Positions 55,695 through 64,000 of a stretch of 64,000 bases of DNA are shown piece after piece (the stretch's first letter is position 1; each line of letters begins with the position of its first letter). Origin of the DNA: Notamacropus eugenii. Taxonomy: Eukaryota > Chordata > Mammalia > Diprotodontia > Macropodidae. The position numbers and the translations under genes were made by a program. The DNA is taken from contig NC_092879.1 of NCBI RefSeq assembly GCF_028372415.1, forward strand, positions 98,125,055 through 98,189,054. Direction: 5' to 3'. The notes beneath the pieces are model-generated. The model made no database searches. It had not been told where the DNA came from and saw only the letters and a list, made by a program, of their open reading frames with translations.

Positions 55695-55950
55695 CTCAGG
55701 GCAGCACTGTGGGAAGGAATAGGGCAAAGGAATAGAGAGCCCACCTAGCAGGAGCAAGGGGAAGGATGAAAGCAGGAGGCCAGATGACTGGGAGCCCATG
55801 AGGAAAGTGCCAGCTGATTTTGGGAGAAAAATGAGGTAGCAGGTGACACAATCTCTCCTGTTATTAACGGCCCATCCTAGCGGTAATTCGATGTGCCTTA
55901 GATTGAATAATTATTAGCATTGGTGGTGATGATAGTGATAACGATGCCTT
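55695..55950 (+). repeat. Segment duplicated at 40,230-40,510
   Basis: See 40,230-40,510. Here the copy is preceded by a reversed L2 3' end fragment ('caacaagtattattgggcac') that is lacking at 40.2 kb. Confidence 0.7.
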
Positions 55951-55974
55951 GATATAGACATATATATATCAACA

Positions 55975-56230
55975 TATATATATGTTGCTATTTTTCAGTC
56001 ATATCCAACTCTTCATGACCCCATTGGGGGTTTTCTTGGCAGAGATACTAGAGTGGTTTGCCATTTCCTTTTCCAGGTCAGTTTTATAGATGAGGAAACT
56101 GAGGCAAACAAGGTGAAGTGACTTACTCAGGGTTACACAGCTAGGAAATGTCTAAGGCTGGATTTGAACCCAGGATGATAAATCTTGATTCCAATGCACT
56201 GTTCCATCCACTGCACGACTTAGCTGTTAT
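55975..56230 (-). repeat. Marsupial tRNA-derived SINE, antisense
   Basis: Reverse of the long Mar1-like SINE: 'catatccaactcttcatgac', 'gtggtttgccatttcctttt', 'gatgaggaaactgaggcaaa', 'cagctaggaaatgtct', ending 'tccatccactgcacgactta'. Confidence 0.85.
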
Positions 56231-56345
56231 GTGTGTATCTTTAAATGTATATAGATATACAAATATATATGCAGATATATGTATATATATGTGTGCGTGT
56301 GAGTATATATATATATGCATGTACATATATGTATATATGCATATC
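56231..56345. repeat. TATG/ATAT microsatellite
   Basis: Mixed ATAT, ATGT and GTGC units. Confidence 0.85.
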
Positions 56346-56510
56346 CCTTTAAGAGTTGCAAAGCTCTTGAACTATATCCTCTCCTTTGACAGAGATTTAG
56401 TGACTTGCCCAAGTTTACCCAGACTGTTGGTGTCAGACACCAGATCCAAACTCCTTTTCTCCTGGCTCCAAGTCTAGCCCTTTGGCCACTGAGCCACCTC
56501 CCCCGCTTCA
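56346..56510 (-). repeat. MIR-core SINE, antisense
   Basis: 'gagatttagtgacttgccca', 'tggctccaagtctagccctt', 'tggccactgagccacctccc'. Confidence 0.7.
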
Positions 56511-56514
56511 GACA

Positions 56515-56800
56515 TTTTTGATTAATCTTGATTATGTTTTAGTAAAAAGTTCCCAAATTGGGTTAAGAACTTTACATATAAAATTGTGTTGATAATTGTA
56601 AAGAAAGTGAAATTATTTTCCCATTTTCAAGTATCTGATAATTCTAAAGGACAGAAGAATTCATTTTACAAGTTAGACCCTTATGAAGTTTTAAAAGATT
56701 CTTATATCAGGTACAAAATTTAGGTAAAGATACAAACAGCAGGTGGAATATACAAACCTGCAATTTTCTGAAGTGAAGAGACTGTTCTAAATTTCATTAA
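56515..56800 (+). mobile_element. ERV internal fragment
   Basis: Collinear with 11,880-12,110 ('gattatgttttagtaaaaag', 'ttacatataaaattgtgttg', 'ataattgtaaagaaagt'), so part of the ERV family of the 6-23 kb block. Non-coding. Confidence 0.5.
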
Positions 56801-57069
56801 GTCTTGTTCCTTGCAGATTTTATCAGAATGTGATCTGGAACCAGAGAAACAAAGCCCTCTTCAGCGCCGTCCTGGGAACAAGGCCTATTCCAGGATGTCC
56901 AAGTGTAGATGACCAGGGATCAGCTGACTGACTACATGCTGAGGAAAGCAGCTCTGCCCCCCAGCTTCCCACTTCTCTGACCCCAAGTCCTGAGAAGTCT
57001 TCTCTTGGGATGTCTCCTCCAGTCACCTTTGCCCCATTTGCACAGCTGTTGCTGCTCCAAACCCAGAGG
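56801..57069. other. No feature recognised
   Basis: Short unique-looking stretch without a convincing frame. Confidence 0.3.
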
Positions 57070-57320
57070 CCTTAGATGCAGCTAGGTGCCACAGTGGCTG
57101 GAGGGCTGGGTCTGGAGCCCAGAAGACCTGAGTTCCAATCCATTCTTAGACATTTCCTAGCTCTGTGACCCTGGGCAAGTCACTTCACTGCTGCCTGCTT
57201 CCATTTCCTCAAATGTAAAATGCAGACAATTAAGCTCCTACCTCCCAGGGTTGTCATGAGGATCAGAAGAGATCATATTTGTACCAAGCACTTAGCACAG
57301 GTGCTTGATAAATGATGATT
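57070..57320 (+). repeat. MIR-core SINE
   Basis: 'gcagctaggtgccacagtgg', 'cctgagttccaatcca', 'tagctctgtgaccctgggca', 'cctcaaatgtaaaatg', 'gggttgtcatgaggatcaga', 'gcacttagcacaggtgcttg'. Confidence 0.8.
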
Positions 57321-57899
57321 CCCTTTCCTCTCCCTCTTAGTTTGAGCCCAAATGCCCTCAAGACCTTCCTAAGGGACTGCTCCCCATCCTCTACACATGA
57401 GTTTTCTTCCAACTTAACTTCAGTCCATCCCATCATTCCCTTGCTCACAGACCTCCTTGCCCACCCTTCACTGTCCCAAGGCACCACTGCAGCTTAGCTC
57501 CATCGTCCTCCCATCCTCCTTTCTCTCCCTCTCTCCCAACATAACTCCCCACTGCAGCCACACTCTTCCCCCATAGCCTACTATGATCTCCTAAAAACCT
57601 CACCAAAGGCCCTGCAGGCATCTCTGGGTTCCCTTGCAGGTCTGTTGGTATGGCCTAGGCAGGGTGTAGAATGACTGAGCCTGGGGCAGAAAGGAGCAGC
57701 ATGACCTGGGTGAGGAGCAGTGGGGACAGCAGCTAGGGACCAAGTGGAGGGTCTCTCCCAGGCAGCCATGCCTCCAATCCCCTAAAGCCCACCACAAGAA
57801 GTACAGGTCAGGTACAGGGAATTTGGTGTCATTTGACACTGTAACCCTTGTTATTAACGAGGGTCATCTGGAAAGGCTTCCAGTACTGAAAAGCCTGCT
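57321..57899. other. No feature recognised
   Basis: Weakly pyrimidine-rich in its first half (L2-like 'tccatcccatcattccc'). No supported gene. Confidence 0.3.
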
Positions 57900-58416
57900 T
57901 ATCTAAGCCTTAAAGGTTACCAGGGACGGGTAGGAGCAGTAGAAGGAGGCTTAGTGGGCACCTCTTTTACCAAGAATTCAGCTGCTTTTAAGGACCTCCC
58001 GGGGCAGAGAAAAGCCAGGAACTGGGTCACTGCCCCACGTGCGTAGTGCTTAGGAAACAAAGGCAGGATGGGGCGTGGCAAGGGCGTGGCTGCTGCCTGG
58101 AAACCAGACCAACCAAAGACCTGGCCCTCTCTAAACAGAGGGGTCCTGTAGGTTTAGCTACGCCCAACTGAAGGTCGGCCGCTCCCTATTGGGGGGGTGG
58201 CCCCCTAGAGGACCGTGGAGTGGCTTCGAAGCTACCGAAGGCCCGGTAGTCCTTTCCCCCGTCCTGTCTCAAGGGCTGCCCGATCGAAGGAAACCCAGCG
58301 TTAGATTGTTCCAAGACTGCCTCTACTCTCTCCCTGCAGCCCTTCCCAAGAAAGAATCCTGGCATTCGAACCTCTTGCTGAGCACCAGTAATCTGGATTA
58401 ACAACAGGTTTGAATC
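57900..58416 (+). promoter_or_regulatory. Candidate promoter and 5' UTR of the V-ATPase C retrogene
   Basis: Directly upstream of the intact ORF and richer in CpG than its surroundings. Visible motifs: an E-box CACGTG at 58,036-58,041, two GGGCGTGGC KLF/Sp-type boxes at 58,071-58,079 and 58,082-58,090, and an inverted CCAAT box ATTGG at 58,188-58,192. No TATA. An in-frame TGA at 58,411 fixes the ORF start at 58,417. The transcription start is not known, and the 5' limit of the retrocopied part cannot be seen. Confidence 0.5.
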
Positions 58417-59697
58417 ATGCCGTCGGAGTTTTGGTTAATTTCTATCCCTGGGGACACGGAAAATTTGCAGACCCTGGAGCAGATGAACAATTTCACCTCC
58501 AAGTCCAAACTGTCCCGAAATACCAACTTCATTATTCCCGATTTCAAGGTGGGGACTTTAGATTCTCTTGTTAGTGTCTCGGATGAGTTGGGGAAACTTG
58601 ATCCCTTTGCGGAAAGTCTCTTGAAGAGGATGACTCAGTGTGTTCGAGAGGTGACAGAAGCCAAGAAGGGTGAAGTTCAGGAGTACCTCTTGGCTGATGG
58701 AGTTACCTTAGCTTCCTTTGTGACTCACTTTGAATGGGATTTGGTCAAATATCCCATTAAGCAGCCATTGGGGGCTTTAGCAGATACGTTAAGGAAGCAG
58801 CTGGATCAAATGGAGACCGATCTAAAAAGCAGAATCGTGGCCTACAACCAACTGAAAGGAAATCTGGAGAACATGGCAAAGCAATTGTTGGGGGGTCTCC
58901 TTACTCGGACACTGTCTGATATTGTGAGCAAAGAAGATTTTGTGTTGGATTCTGAATATCTCATCACCCTCCTGGTCATTGTTCCAAAGTCAAGTTATTC
59001 TCTGTGGTATAAAACTTATGAATCTCTCTCAGACATGGTGGTACCTCGATCAACCAAACTGATTGCTGAAGATGGTGAAGGTGGCCTCTTTACTGTTACG
59101 ATTTTCCGTAAAGTGATCGATGATTTCAAAGCCAAAGCCACAGCTAACAACTTCACAGTTCGAGACTTTTTTTATGATGAAAAAAAAATTCAAACTGAAA
59201 GGGAAGAATTGGCCAAGTTGCTTTTAGCAAAGAAACAACGTGATAATTCCCTAAGAGCTCGGAGAAAGCAATCCTCCTCCTTCCTTGATCACATCATGAG
59301 GACCTTCAGATTGAGTAATCCCCGGAAGCATCAAACAAAACAGATAGAGAAAACGGAAGAGATTGAGAGTGAGGACAATTGGAGTCCGTTTCTGTGTTGG
59401 CTCAAGGTGAACTTTGGTAAAATACTTGTGATCTGGATTCACATAAAGACTATGAGAGTATTTGTTGAATCGGTATTGAGGTATGGCCTACCTGTGAATT
59501 TTAAGGCAGTATTGTTACAGCCCCAGAGGAGGTCCCCCAAACGTCTGAGGAAGATTCTCAATTCAACTTTCAAGCACCTGGATGAAATGGCAGCCAGCGC
59601 AGCAGATATATCTCTGGATATCCCTGGATTACAACTCTACAATCAAGATTACTTTTCTTATGTCTACTTCAACATTAGCCTTAGATTTCTCGACTAA
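58417..59697 (+). CDS. V-ATPase V1 subunit C2-like retrogene, intact, 426 aa
   Basis: Subunit C is the peripheral-stalk component that bridges the V1 and V0 sectors of the proton pump and releases on reversible disassembly. This single-exon ORF spans the whole family: an N-terminal [10 protein letters not shown] block, [20 protein letters not shown] (about 44-63), a [16 protein letters not shown] segment, [19 protein letters not shown], the [20 protein letters not shown] block, [10 protein letters not shown], and the near-invariant [15 protein letters not shown] and a [15 protein letters not shown] end. Similarity is greater to ATP6V1C2 than to C1, including a Lys/Arg/Ser-rich insert at about residues 283-330, where the long C2 isoform has extra sequence. 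Family genes have many introns; the lack of any here shows a processed origin. No stops or frameshifts in 1,281 bases suggests constraint. ATG has A at -3. Confidence 0.9.
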   Translation: MPSEFWLISIPGDTENLQTLEQMNNFTSKSKLSRNTNFIIPDFKVGTLDSLVSVSDELGKLDPFAESLLKRMTQCVREVTEAKKGEVQEYLLADGVTLASFVTHFEWDLVKYPIKQPLGALADTLRKQLDQMETDLKSRIVAYNQLKGNLENMAKQLLGGLLTRTLSDIVSKEDFVLDSEYLITLLVIVPKSSYSLWYKTYESLSDMVVPRSTKLIAEDGEGGLFTVTIFRKVIDDFKAKATANNFTVRDFFYDEKKIQTEREELAKLLLAKKQRDNSLRARRKQSSSFLDHIMRTFRLSNPRKHQTKQIEKTEEIESEDNWSPFLCWLKVNFGKILVIWIHIKTMRVFVESVLRYGLPVNFKAVLLQPQRRSPKRLRKILNSTFKHLDEMAASAADISLDIPGLQLYNQDYFSYVYFNISLRFLD

Positions 59698-59807
59698 CTT
59701 TTTACAAGCCAGGTGATATTTAATCATCTCTCAACTGGCATTGTTTCTTGACTTGGTGGAATCGAATTCAGTCGTAAATGCTGTCTACCGCTAGCCAAAG
59801 TATTTTA

Positions 59808-59813
59808 AATAAA
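59808..59813 (+). terminator. Poly(A) signal of the retrogene
   Basis: AATAAA 111 bases after the stop, within TTTTAAATAAATCATTG. No genomic A tail follows closely; an A9 tract occurs at about 59,947. Loss of the tail suggests the insertion is old. Confidence 0.6.
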
Positions 59814-59829
59814 TCATTGTCCCAGGATG

Positions 59830-60649
59830 GAAGTGTTTTTCCAAAAGATGTCTTAGACTTTAGAATGTTACTACAAAACAAATGCAGTTGTGGTTGTGTT
59901 TATTTTTGTCAATAACAATTTTTTTAAAAGCTTCCGTAGATTTTGAAAAAAAAATCCATAAGGAGGAGTTAGCAAACCTTTCCCTAATTAGAAACCCAGT
60001 GTAAGGAACATTCTGCCTCCAGAGGCTTAAGAGTTGGGAAGTTGTAGAGGGTCCTCCTGGGAAATAAGGGGAGGAAGTAACTGAGAAACAGGAAGAAAGA
60101 TTAGTTACTTTGTGGGGCTTGTGCAGGGGGTGGTGGTGGTGGTGATGCATTGGGGGAGACGAAGCTTTACCAACATTAGACAGGAGGAAGGAAGGAGTCC
60201 AATGAGACAGAAGAGAGAGAAAGGGCAAGAGATATTGGTGGCAAGGAGGTCATTGACACCAATGTAATAGAGGAAGGAGTTGAATTGAAACTTAGCATCT
60301 CCATATACACCTCTACTCTAGGATGAGGGTGAACCAATGGTCCAAGATCAGTCAGCAGTGAGAGGTCAGCAGAATCTGAGCCCCAGACCCTGTCCTTTGC
60401 ACTTCAGGGACATGATTAATGACTGTCCTTTCAGGCTTTCCAGTTTGGATGTAGCACATGCCGGAGCCCTCTGAGACTGGAGGAACAGATCCATGCTCCA
60501 CGGTGCTCGTAGCTTGACACTGCTGAGCCTGTTCCTTTTCCCCTAGACCCTGATGATGATCAATGGATAGGAAAGTGCTTTGTAATTCTAAAAGGGTCCA
60601 TAAACAGGGTGAGATCTTTATTGTATTTCTTAGGCATATTTCAGAGAGA
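59830..60649. other. No gene recognised
   Basis: Downstream of the retrogene. Frames on the minus strand are open for about 120 codons but show no family resemblance. Confidence 0.35.
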
Positions 60650-60765
60650 CTGACTGGCCTAGTGTTGGCCTTGTGCAGTGTGGCCCACCTGAGTTCAAAG
60701 CCTACCTCTGACATTTAGCAGCTGGGGGGGCCTTGGGCCCTTAACCTGTGTGAGTCTCAGACCGA
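60650..60765 (+). repeat. MIR-core SINE fragment
   Basis: 'gagttcaaagcctacctctg', 'acatttagcagctggggg', 'ccttgggcccttaacctgtg'. Confidence 0.55.
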
Positions 60766-60879
60766 CCAGCTAAGACAGTGAGTGCGCCTGGTGGGCAGAG
60801 ATTCAAAACTGAGGAACTTGGCAGGCCTTGATGTGGATAAGACTACTGTGCAAGGGCCGGGCTCAAGCTTCTCCAAATA

Positions 60880-61400
60880 TTCATTGAGTGAAGAGGTCCC
60901 TCAGCCCACCACTGAGGAGAGAGAGAAGCCCTTTAGCTCACGGGGAACGAGCAAAAGATGCCCCTCAGTGCGTATTCAGGGGATAGGAGGAAAGGCCACT
61001 TATTTTACAAGGGGAGGGGTTACAGGCACCTTAGTGGGAGGAGGGGGAGGAGGAAGAGAGGCTCTGCATTCCACCTGTGAGGAGGGGCAGGAGCCCCCAC
61101 AGTACACGTGGGGGGGGGGGGTGAAAGACGACCTTTAGTTCACAAGGAATGAGGGGGACGAGAAGCGACAAGAAGGGGGAGGTTGAGAGACCCCCTAAGG
61201 GCACCAGCAGCAGGGGAGGGGGCAAAGAAACCCCTCAGCCCCCAAATGAGTTGGGGGGTGGTGGAAGAGAAGCAATTCCATTGTGTACATGCGCGGGGAA
61301 GGGCGTTGGGGGAAGAGAAGCCCCTTAAGGTAAGAGTGAGGAGGGGGCGGAAAAGAGGCGCCCCCCCCCCCCCCGCCCAGTGCACATGCGCAAGGTGAAG
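60880..61400. repeat. Degenerate 30-45 bp repeat leading into a CpG island
   Basis: About 12-14 loosely related units of the pattern 'gaagcccctTAgt.cac..ggg.a.gagg.gga' follow each other (e.g. 60,925, 61,120, 61,190, 61,228, 61,315). Purine-rich, with a C16 run near 61,362 and an ATGCGC site in the last units. Resembles the degenerate repeat in APEX2 intron 1 in style, not in detail. Confidence 0.55.
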
Positions 61401-61830
61401 CTGGAAAAAAACTGAGCATGAGCAGTTGAGGGGTCACTGCGGCAGGCCTGGGCGTTCCCTCCGCAGTCTGTAGGTGGCTTGTCTGCAGCAGCAGCCAGTC
61501 ACAGCTGCAGCTCGAACCAGACGCCGCAGCAGCCTTGGCCTCAGTCTCCTGGTCCCGCCAGCGGCAGCAGCACCAGCAGCAGCAGCACCAGTAGCAGCAG
61601 CAGCCCCACTCCCGAAGCCCCTGGAGCCACACCAGCACCCCGGACAGCAACTCCTGTGGGACTGGGACTCCCGACGCCTCCTCGGCTGTCCGTGTGGCTC
61701 GCTGCCCTCAGGGCCCCAGGTACCGCAGAGGCTGGAGGGGTCGAAGGATCCTCCTGGCGAGACTTCTGAAAGCCTCCCGGCCCTACGCGCTCCCGCTCCT
61801 GTCTCACTCTTCCTATCCAATACAGGCCGA
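61380..61830. promoter_or_regulatory. CpG island with CAG repeats; possible promoter/first exon
   Basis: A GC- and CpG-rich block including an interrupted CAG run (61,559-61,604). Plus-strand frames read Ser-rich, Ala-rich or Gln-rich sequences, and a CAG|GTACCG donor-like site lies at 61,718. A plus-strand first exon (e.g. starting MSAAAASHSC at 61,479) is possible but unproven; I do not recognise the protein. The two minus-strand frames are equally open. Direction and gene unknown. Confidence 0.45.
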
Positions 61831-62350
61831 TGAGCATTTAGTAACCACCTACTATGTGCAAGGTGTTGGGGTGATTTAACCTGCCCCGCTTCGAAGGCCA
61901 CAGCTAAGTATAGACGTCATGAATATAGTAGATGCTTAATAAATGCTTATTGAATGGGTGAACGAACGAATGAATGAAAAGGTATGACGGAACCAGATTT
62001 TGAACGACTTTAAATGTAATGAATATAGTCCGGGGCAGAAGTCAGGAGCTGGCGTGGGGTGGGGTGGGGTGGGGTGGGGTGGGGGGAGGGGAGAAGACCT
62101 TTATGAGAGGTATTGTGGAAGTAGAATGGGTAAGATCTGACGACGGATTAGGTATGTGGGGAGGTATAAGGGAGAGGAAAGGGCACAGTCCAGGATGACT
62201 CTGGATTTGGCAGCCTGGGTGACTGACTGCAAGGATTGTGGAGGGAGGATTAAAGGAGTGATTGGTTTGCGGGGAAGGGGATCAGGAAAAGGAAAAGGTT
62301 CTTGGATATGTCGAGTACGAGATACCTACAGGCAGTCTAAGTGAAAATGT
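61830..62350 (-). repeat. L2-like 3' end, antisense, with (TGGGG)n
   Basis: 'tagtaaccacctactatgtg', 'gcttaataaatgcttattga', 'gatatgtcgagtacgagata' mark reversed L2. A (TGGGG)6 array lies at 62,055-62,085 and could form a G-quadruplex. Confidence 0.6.
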
Positions 62351-62919
62351 TTTATCCCCAGAAAGCTGGGGATAAAAGTCTGGTCATCTAGGCTTAGCAG
62401 TCACTGCACAGAGATGAACTGGTGGGAGGTGCTGAGATGGGAAAGAGGGAAAAGACACCCATGAGGAGGAAGCGTGACCTGACAGTTTTTGCCGAAAACA
62501 GTTCATGTCTGAAGAGACGTTAAGGGGTTATTGTCATAGGCTTTTCTCAGCCCAGTGGGACAGAATCGGGAGCAGCGGGGGCAGTCTTCAAGGGTTGAGA
62601 TCTCTGTTTTTCTGAAAGCTTCCAGGATGGATGTGAATGGATTGGATATATTTATCTATAGCAAAATATTTTTGAAGGATATTCCTCCATTGATTGGCAT
62701 ATGATGTACTGTTAAAAAAACCCACAAAACTTTAGGCATTACTTTGGCTTGAGTTTTAAGTTTTCAGTGGAATGAAAAATAAAAGCCAACTGAATTTCTT
62801 CGGTTCCTTTATTCCTACATCTTAGTCAAGACATACCATCTCCCCCAACCTGCTATTTTATTCTGCATATGCACTCATAGTCTCACAGACTTTCTTATTT
62901 GTCCCGCTTTGAGCCCTGT
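62351..62919. other. No feature recognised
   Basis: Possibly continues the L2 remnant for the first 200 bases, then AT-rich DNA with no frame. Confidence 0.3.
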
Positions 62920-63065
62920 GCAGTGGAAAGAATGCTGATGTGGGGGAGTAGCCCAGTTCTGTCTCCTCTGTGACATTGAGGAAAGTCACTTAACCTCTCT
63001 GGACTTCAGCTTCTTCATCTGGAAAAGGAGGTAATTGGACTAGATCACCTCAGTGATGCTTTCTA
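62920..63065 (+). repeat. MIR-core SINE
   Basis: 'gtgcagtggaaagaatgctg', 'gaaagtcacttaacctctct', 'cttcatctggaaaagg', 'ggactagatcacctcagtga'. Confidence 0.75.
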
Positions 63066-63079
63066 GCTTAGATAAATAA

Positions 63080-63345
63080 TAATAATATTAATATATAGCA
63101 CCCATTATGTGTCAAGTACTGTGATAAGCACTCTACGAATATTATCTCATTTGAGCCTTACAACAACCATAGGAGATAAGTGCTATTAATACCTCCATTT
63201 TGCAGATGAGGAAACTGAGGCAAATTGAAGTGATTTGCCCAAGGTCACATAGCTAGTAGTGTCTGAGGCTAGATTTGAACTTGGGTCTTCCTGACTCCAG
63301 ACCAGTGCTCTATCCAGTGGGCCTCCAAGCTACCACTAGCTATTG
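63080..63345 (-). repeat. Marsupial MIR-type SINE, antisense, near full length
   Basis: 'cattatgtgtcaagtactgt', 'attatctcatttgagcctta', 'cagatgaggaaactgaggca', 'tttgcccaaggtcacatagc', 'gaacttgggtcttcctgact', 'gctctatccagtgggcctcc'. Confidence 0.85.
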
Positions 63346-63539
63346 TTAATAATATAATTATTATATATGTTAATTATAACACATATGTTAAATAATAAAT
63401 ATACAACCATTATTTTTATGCAGTTTAACTTTAAATCTATGATTATAAGTCAAATAATTTTTTCTTTTTAATCTTTGTTCAGGGCAAGAAGAGAGGGCCA
63501 GTGGGTGCTCAGGCTGGAGGTGACCATGATAACAAATGA

Positions 63540-64000
63540 GAGACAAGGCCAGACTTGTAGAATAATCATTAGTGACTTGGTGTCCACATGGCAGGAGATC
63601 TCCAGTGGAGTACCCTAGGGATCTGTGCTGAACCTGGTGTGGGTCCACATGTTTATCAGACACTTGGATAAAGGTATAGATGGCCAAGCTGGGAGAGAGA
63701 GCTCACACTGGATGACATGATCCAAAAAGATCTAGCTAGGCTGGAACGCTGCTCTGAACGTGAAAGTTCTGGACATCACCTTCGTAAGCACAAGGTGGGA
63801 AAAGCCTGGTTAGATGGCAGTTTTGTCTGAAAAAGATCTCCAGAATTCGTGACTTGCCAGCTCACTATGAGTCAGCAGTGGTGGGACCTTGGGGCCGTCT
63901 TAAGAGAAGCCAGTTTCTGGCGCACAGGGGAGTATTGGGACATGAATGAGATGGAGAATGCCCAGAGGAGGTGAGGGGCCAAGAAAAGGGCCTTTGGCCA
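63540..64000 (+). pseudogene. CR1/L3 LINE reverse-transcriptase remnant
   Basis: At 63,601-63,630 the frame reads as SGVP, a stop, then GSVL, the classic LINE RT GVPQGSVL motif, followed by an FIRHLDKGIDGQ-like block as in CR1/L3 ORF2. Near the right edge 'cccagaggaggtgaggggcc' matches the L3/CR1 3' region. Heavily mutated. Continues off the window. Confidence 0.65.

Noticed and set aside
1-64000. tRNA, rRNA, snRNA genes and CRISPR arrays
   Set aside because: Box A/B-like motifs belong to SINEs. I found no cloverleaf-competent tRNA, no snRNA signature and no regularly spaced palindromic repeat array.

Overview
The window is nuclear DNA from a marsupial, probably an opossum-like or related metatherian. 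The evidence is the repeat content. Marsupial tRNA/MIR-core SINEs are scattered throughout. There are L1 and half-L1 (HAL1) copies of marsupial type, RTE-clade LINE fragments, many old L2/CR1 (L3) remnants, and several endogenous-retrovirus (ERV) fragments. There are no operons or bacterial genes. Most long open frames are repeat remnants or artefacts of stop-poor, low-complexity DNA.

Three protein-coding loci can be supported. (1) At the left edge, on the minus strand, are the first two coding exons of APEX2 (AP endonuclease 2), with a GC-rich promoter that carries a roughly 150-bp tandem duplication. The rest of APEX2 lies off the left end. Human APEX2 is X-linked in the conserved part of the X, so this may be marsupial X DNA; that is inference. 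(2) From about 29.0 to 39.9 kb, on the plus strand, is a multi-exon gene I reconstructed from splice sites. Six coding exons, all phase-compatible, encode 251 residues with a divergent Speedy/RINGO box, the fold that binds and activates CDKs. It has its own CpG-island promoter and a noncoding first exon. (3) From 58,417 to 59,697, on the plus strand, is an intact intronless 426-codon ORF homologous to V-ATPase V1 subunit C, closest to ATP6V1C2. It is a retrogene with a plausible acquired promoter and a poly(A) signal.

Layout: 0-2 kb APEX2 and promoter; 2-6 kb SINEs, L2 and a solo LTR; 6-28 kb a repeat graveyard built from several copies of one ERV family and a separate LTR, broken by L1/HAL1 insertions, several with clear target-site duplications (TSDs); 28.5-40 kb Speedy-like gene; 40-50 kb antisense L2 remnants; 50-52 kb a long polypyrimidine tract; 52-53 kb a twin-primed RTE copy; 53-57 kb L1, SINEs and segments resembling 37-40.5 kb; 58-60 kb V-ATPase C retrogene; 60.9-61.8 kb a degenerate repeat leading into a CpG island that may be the promoter and first exon of an unidentified gene; then L2, MIR and an L3/CR1 remnant to the right edge.

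The three genes do not form a pathway. The best candidates for something undescribed are the Speedy-like gene and the intact V-ATPase C retrogene. All family assignments are from reading alone; no alignment or database search was run.
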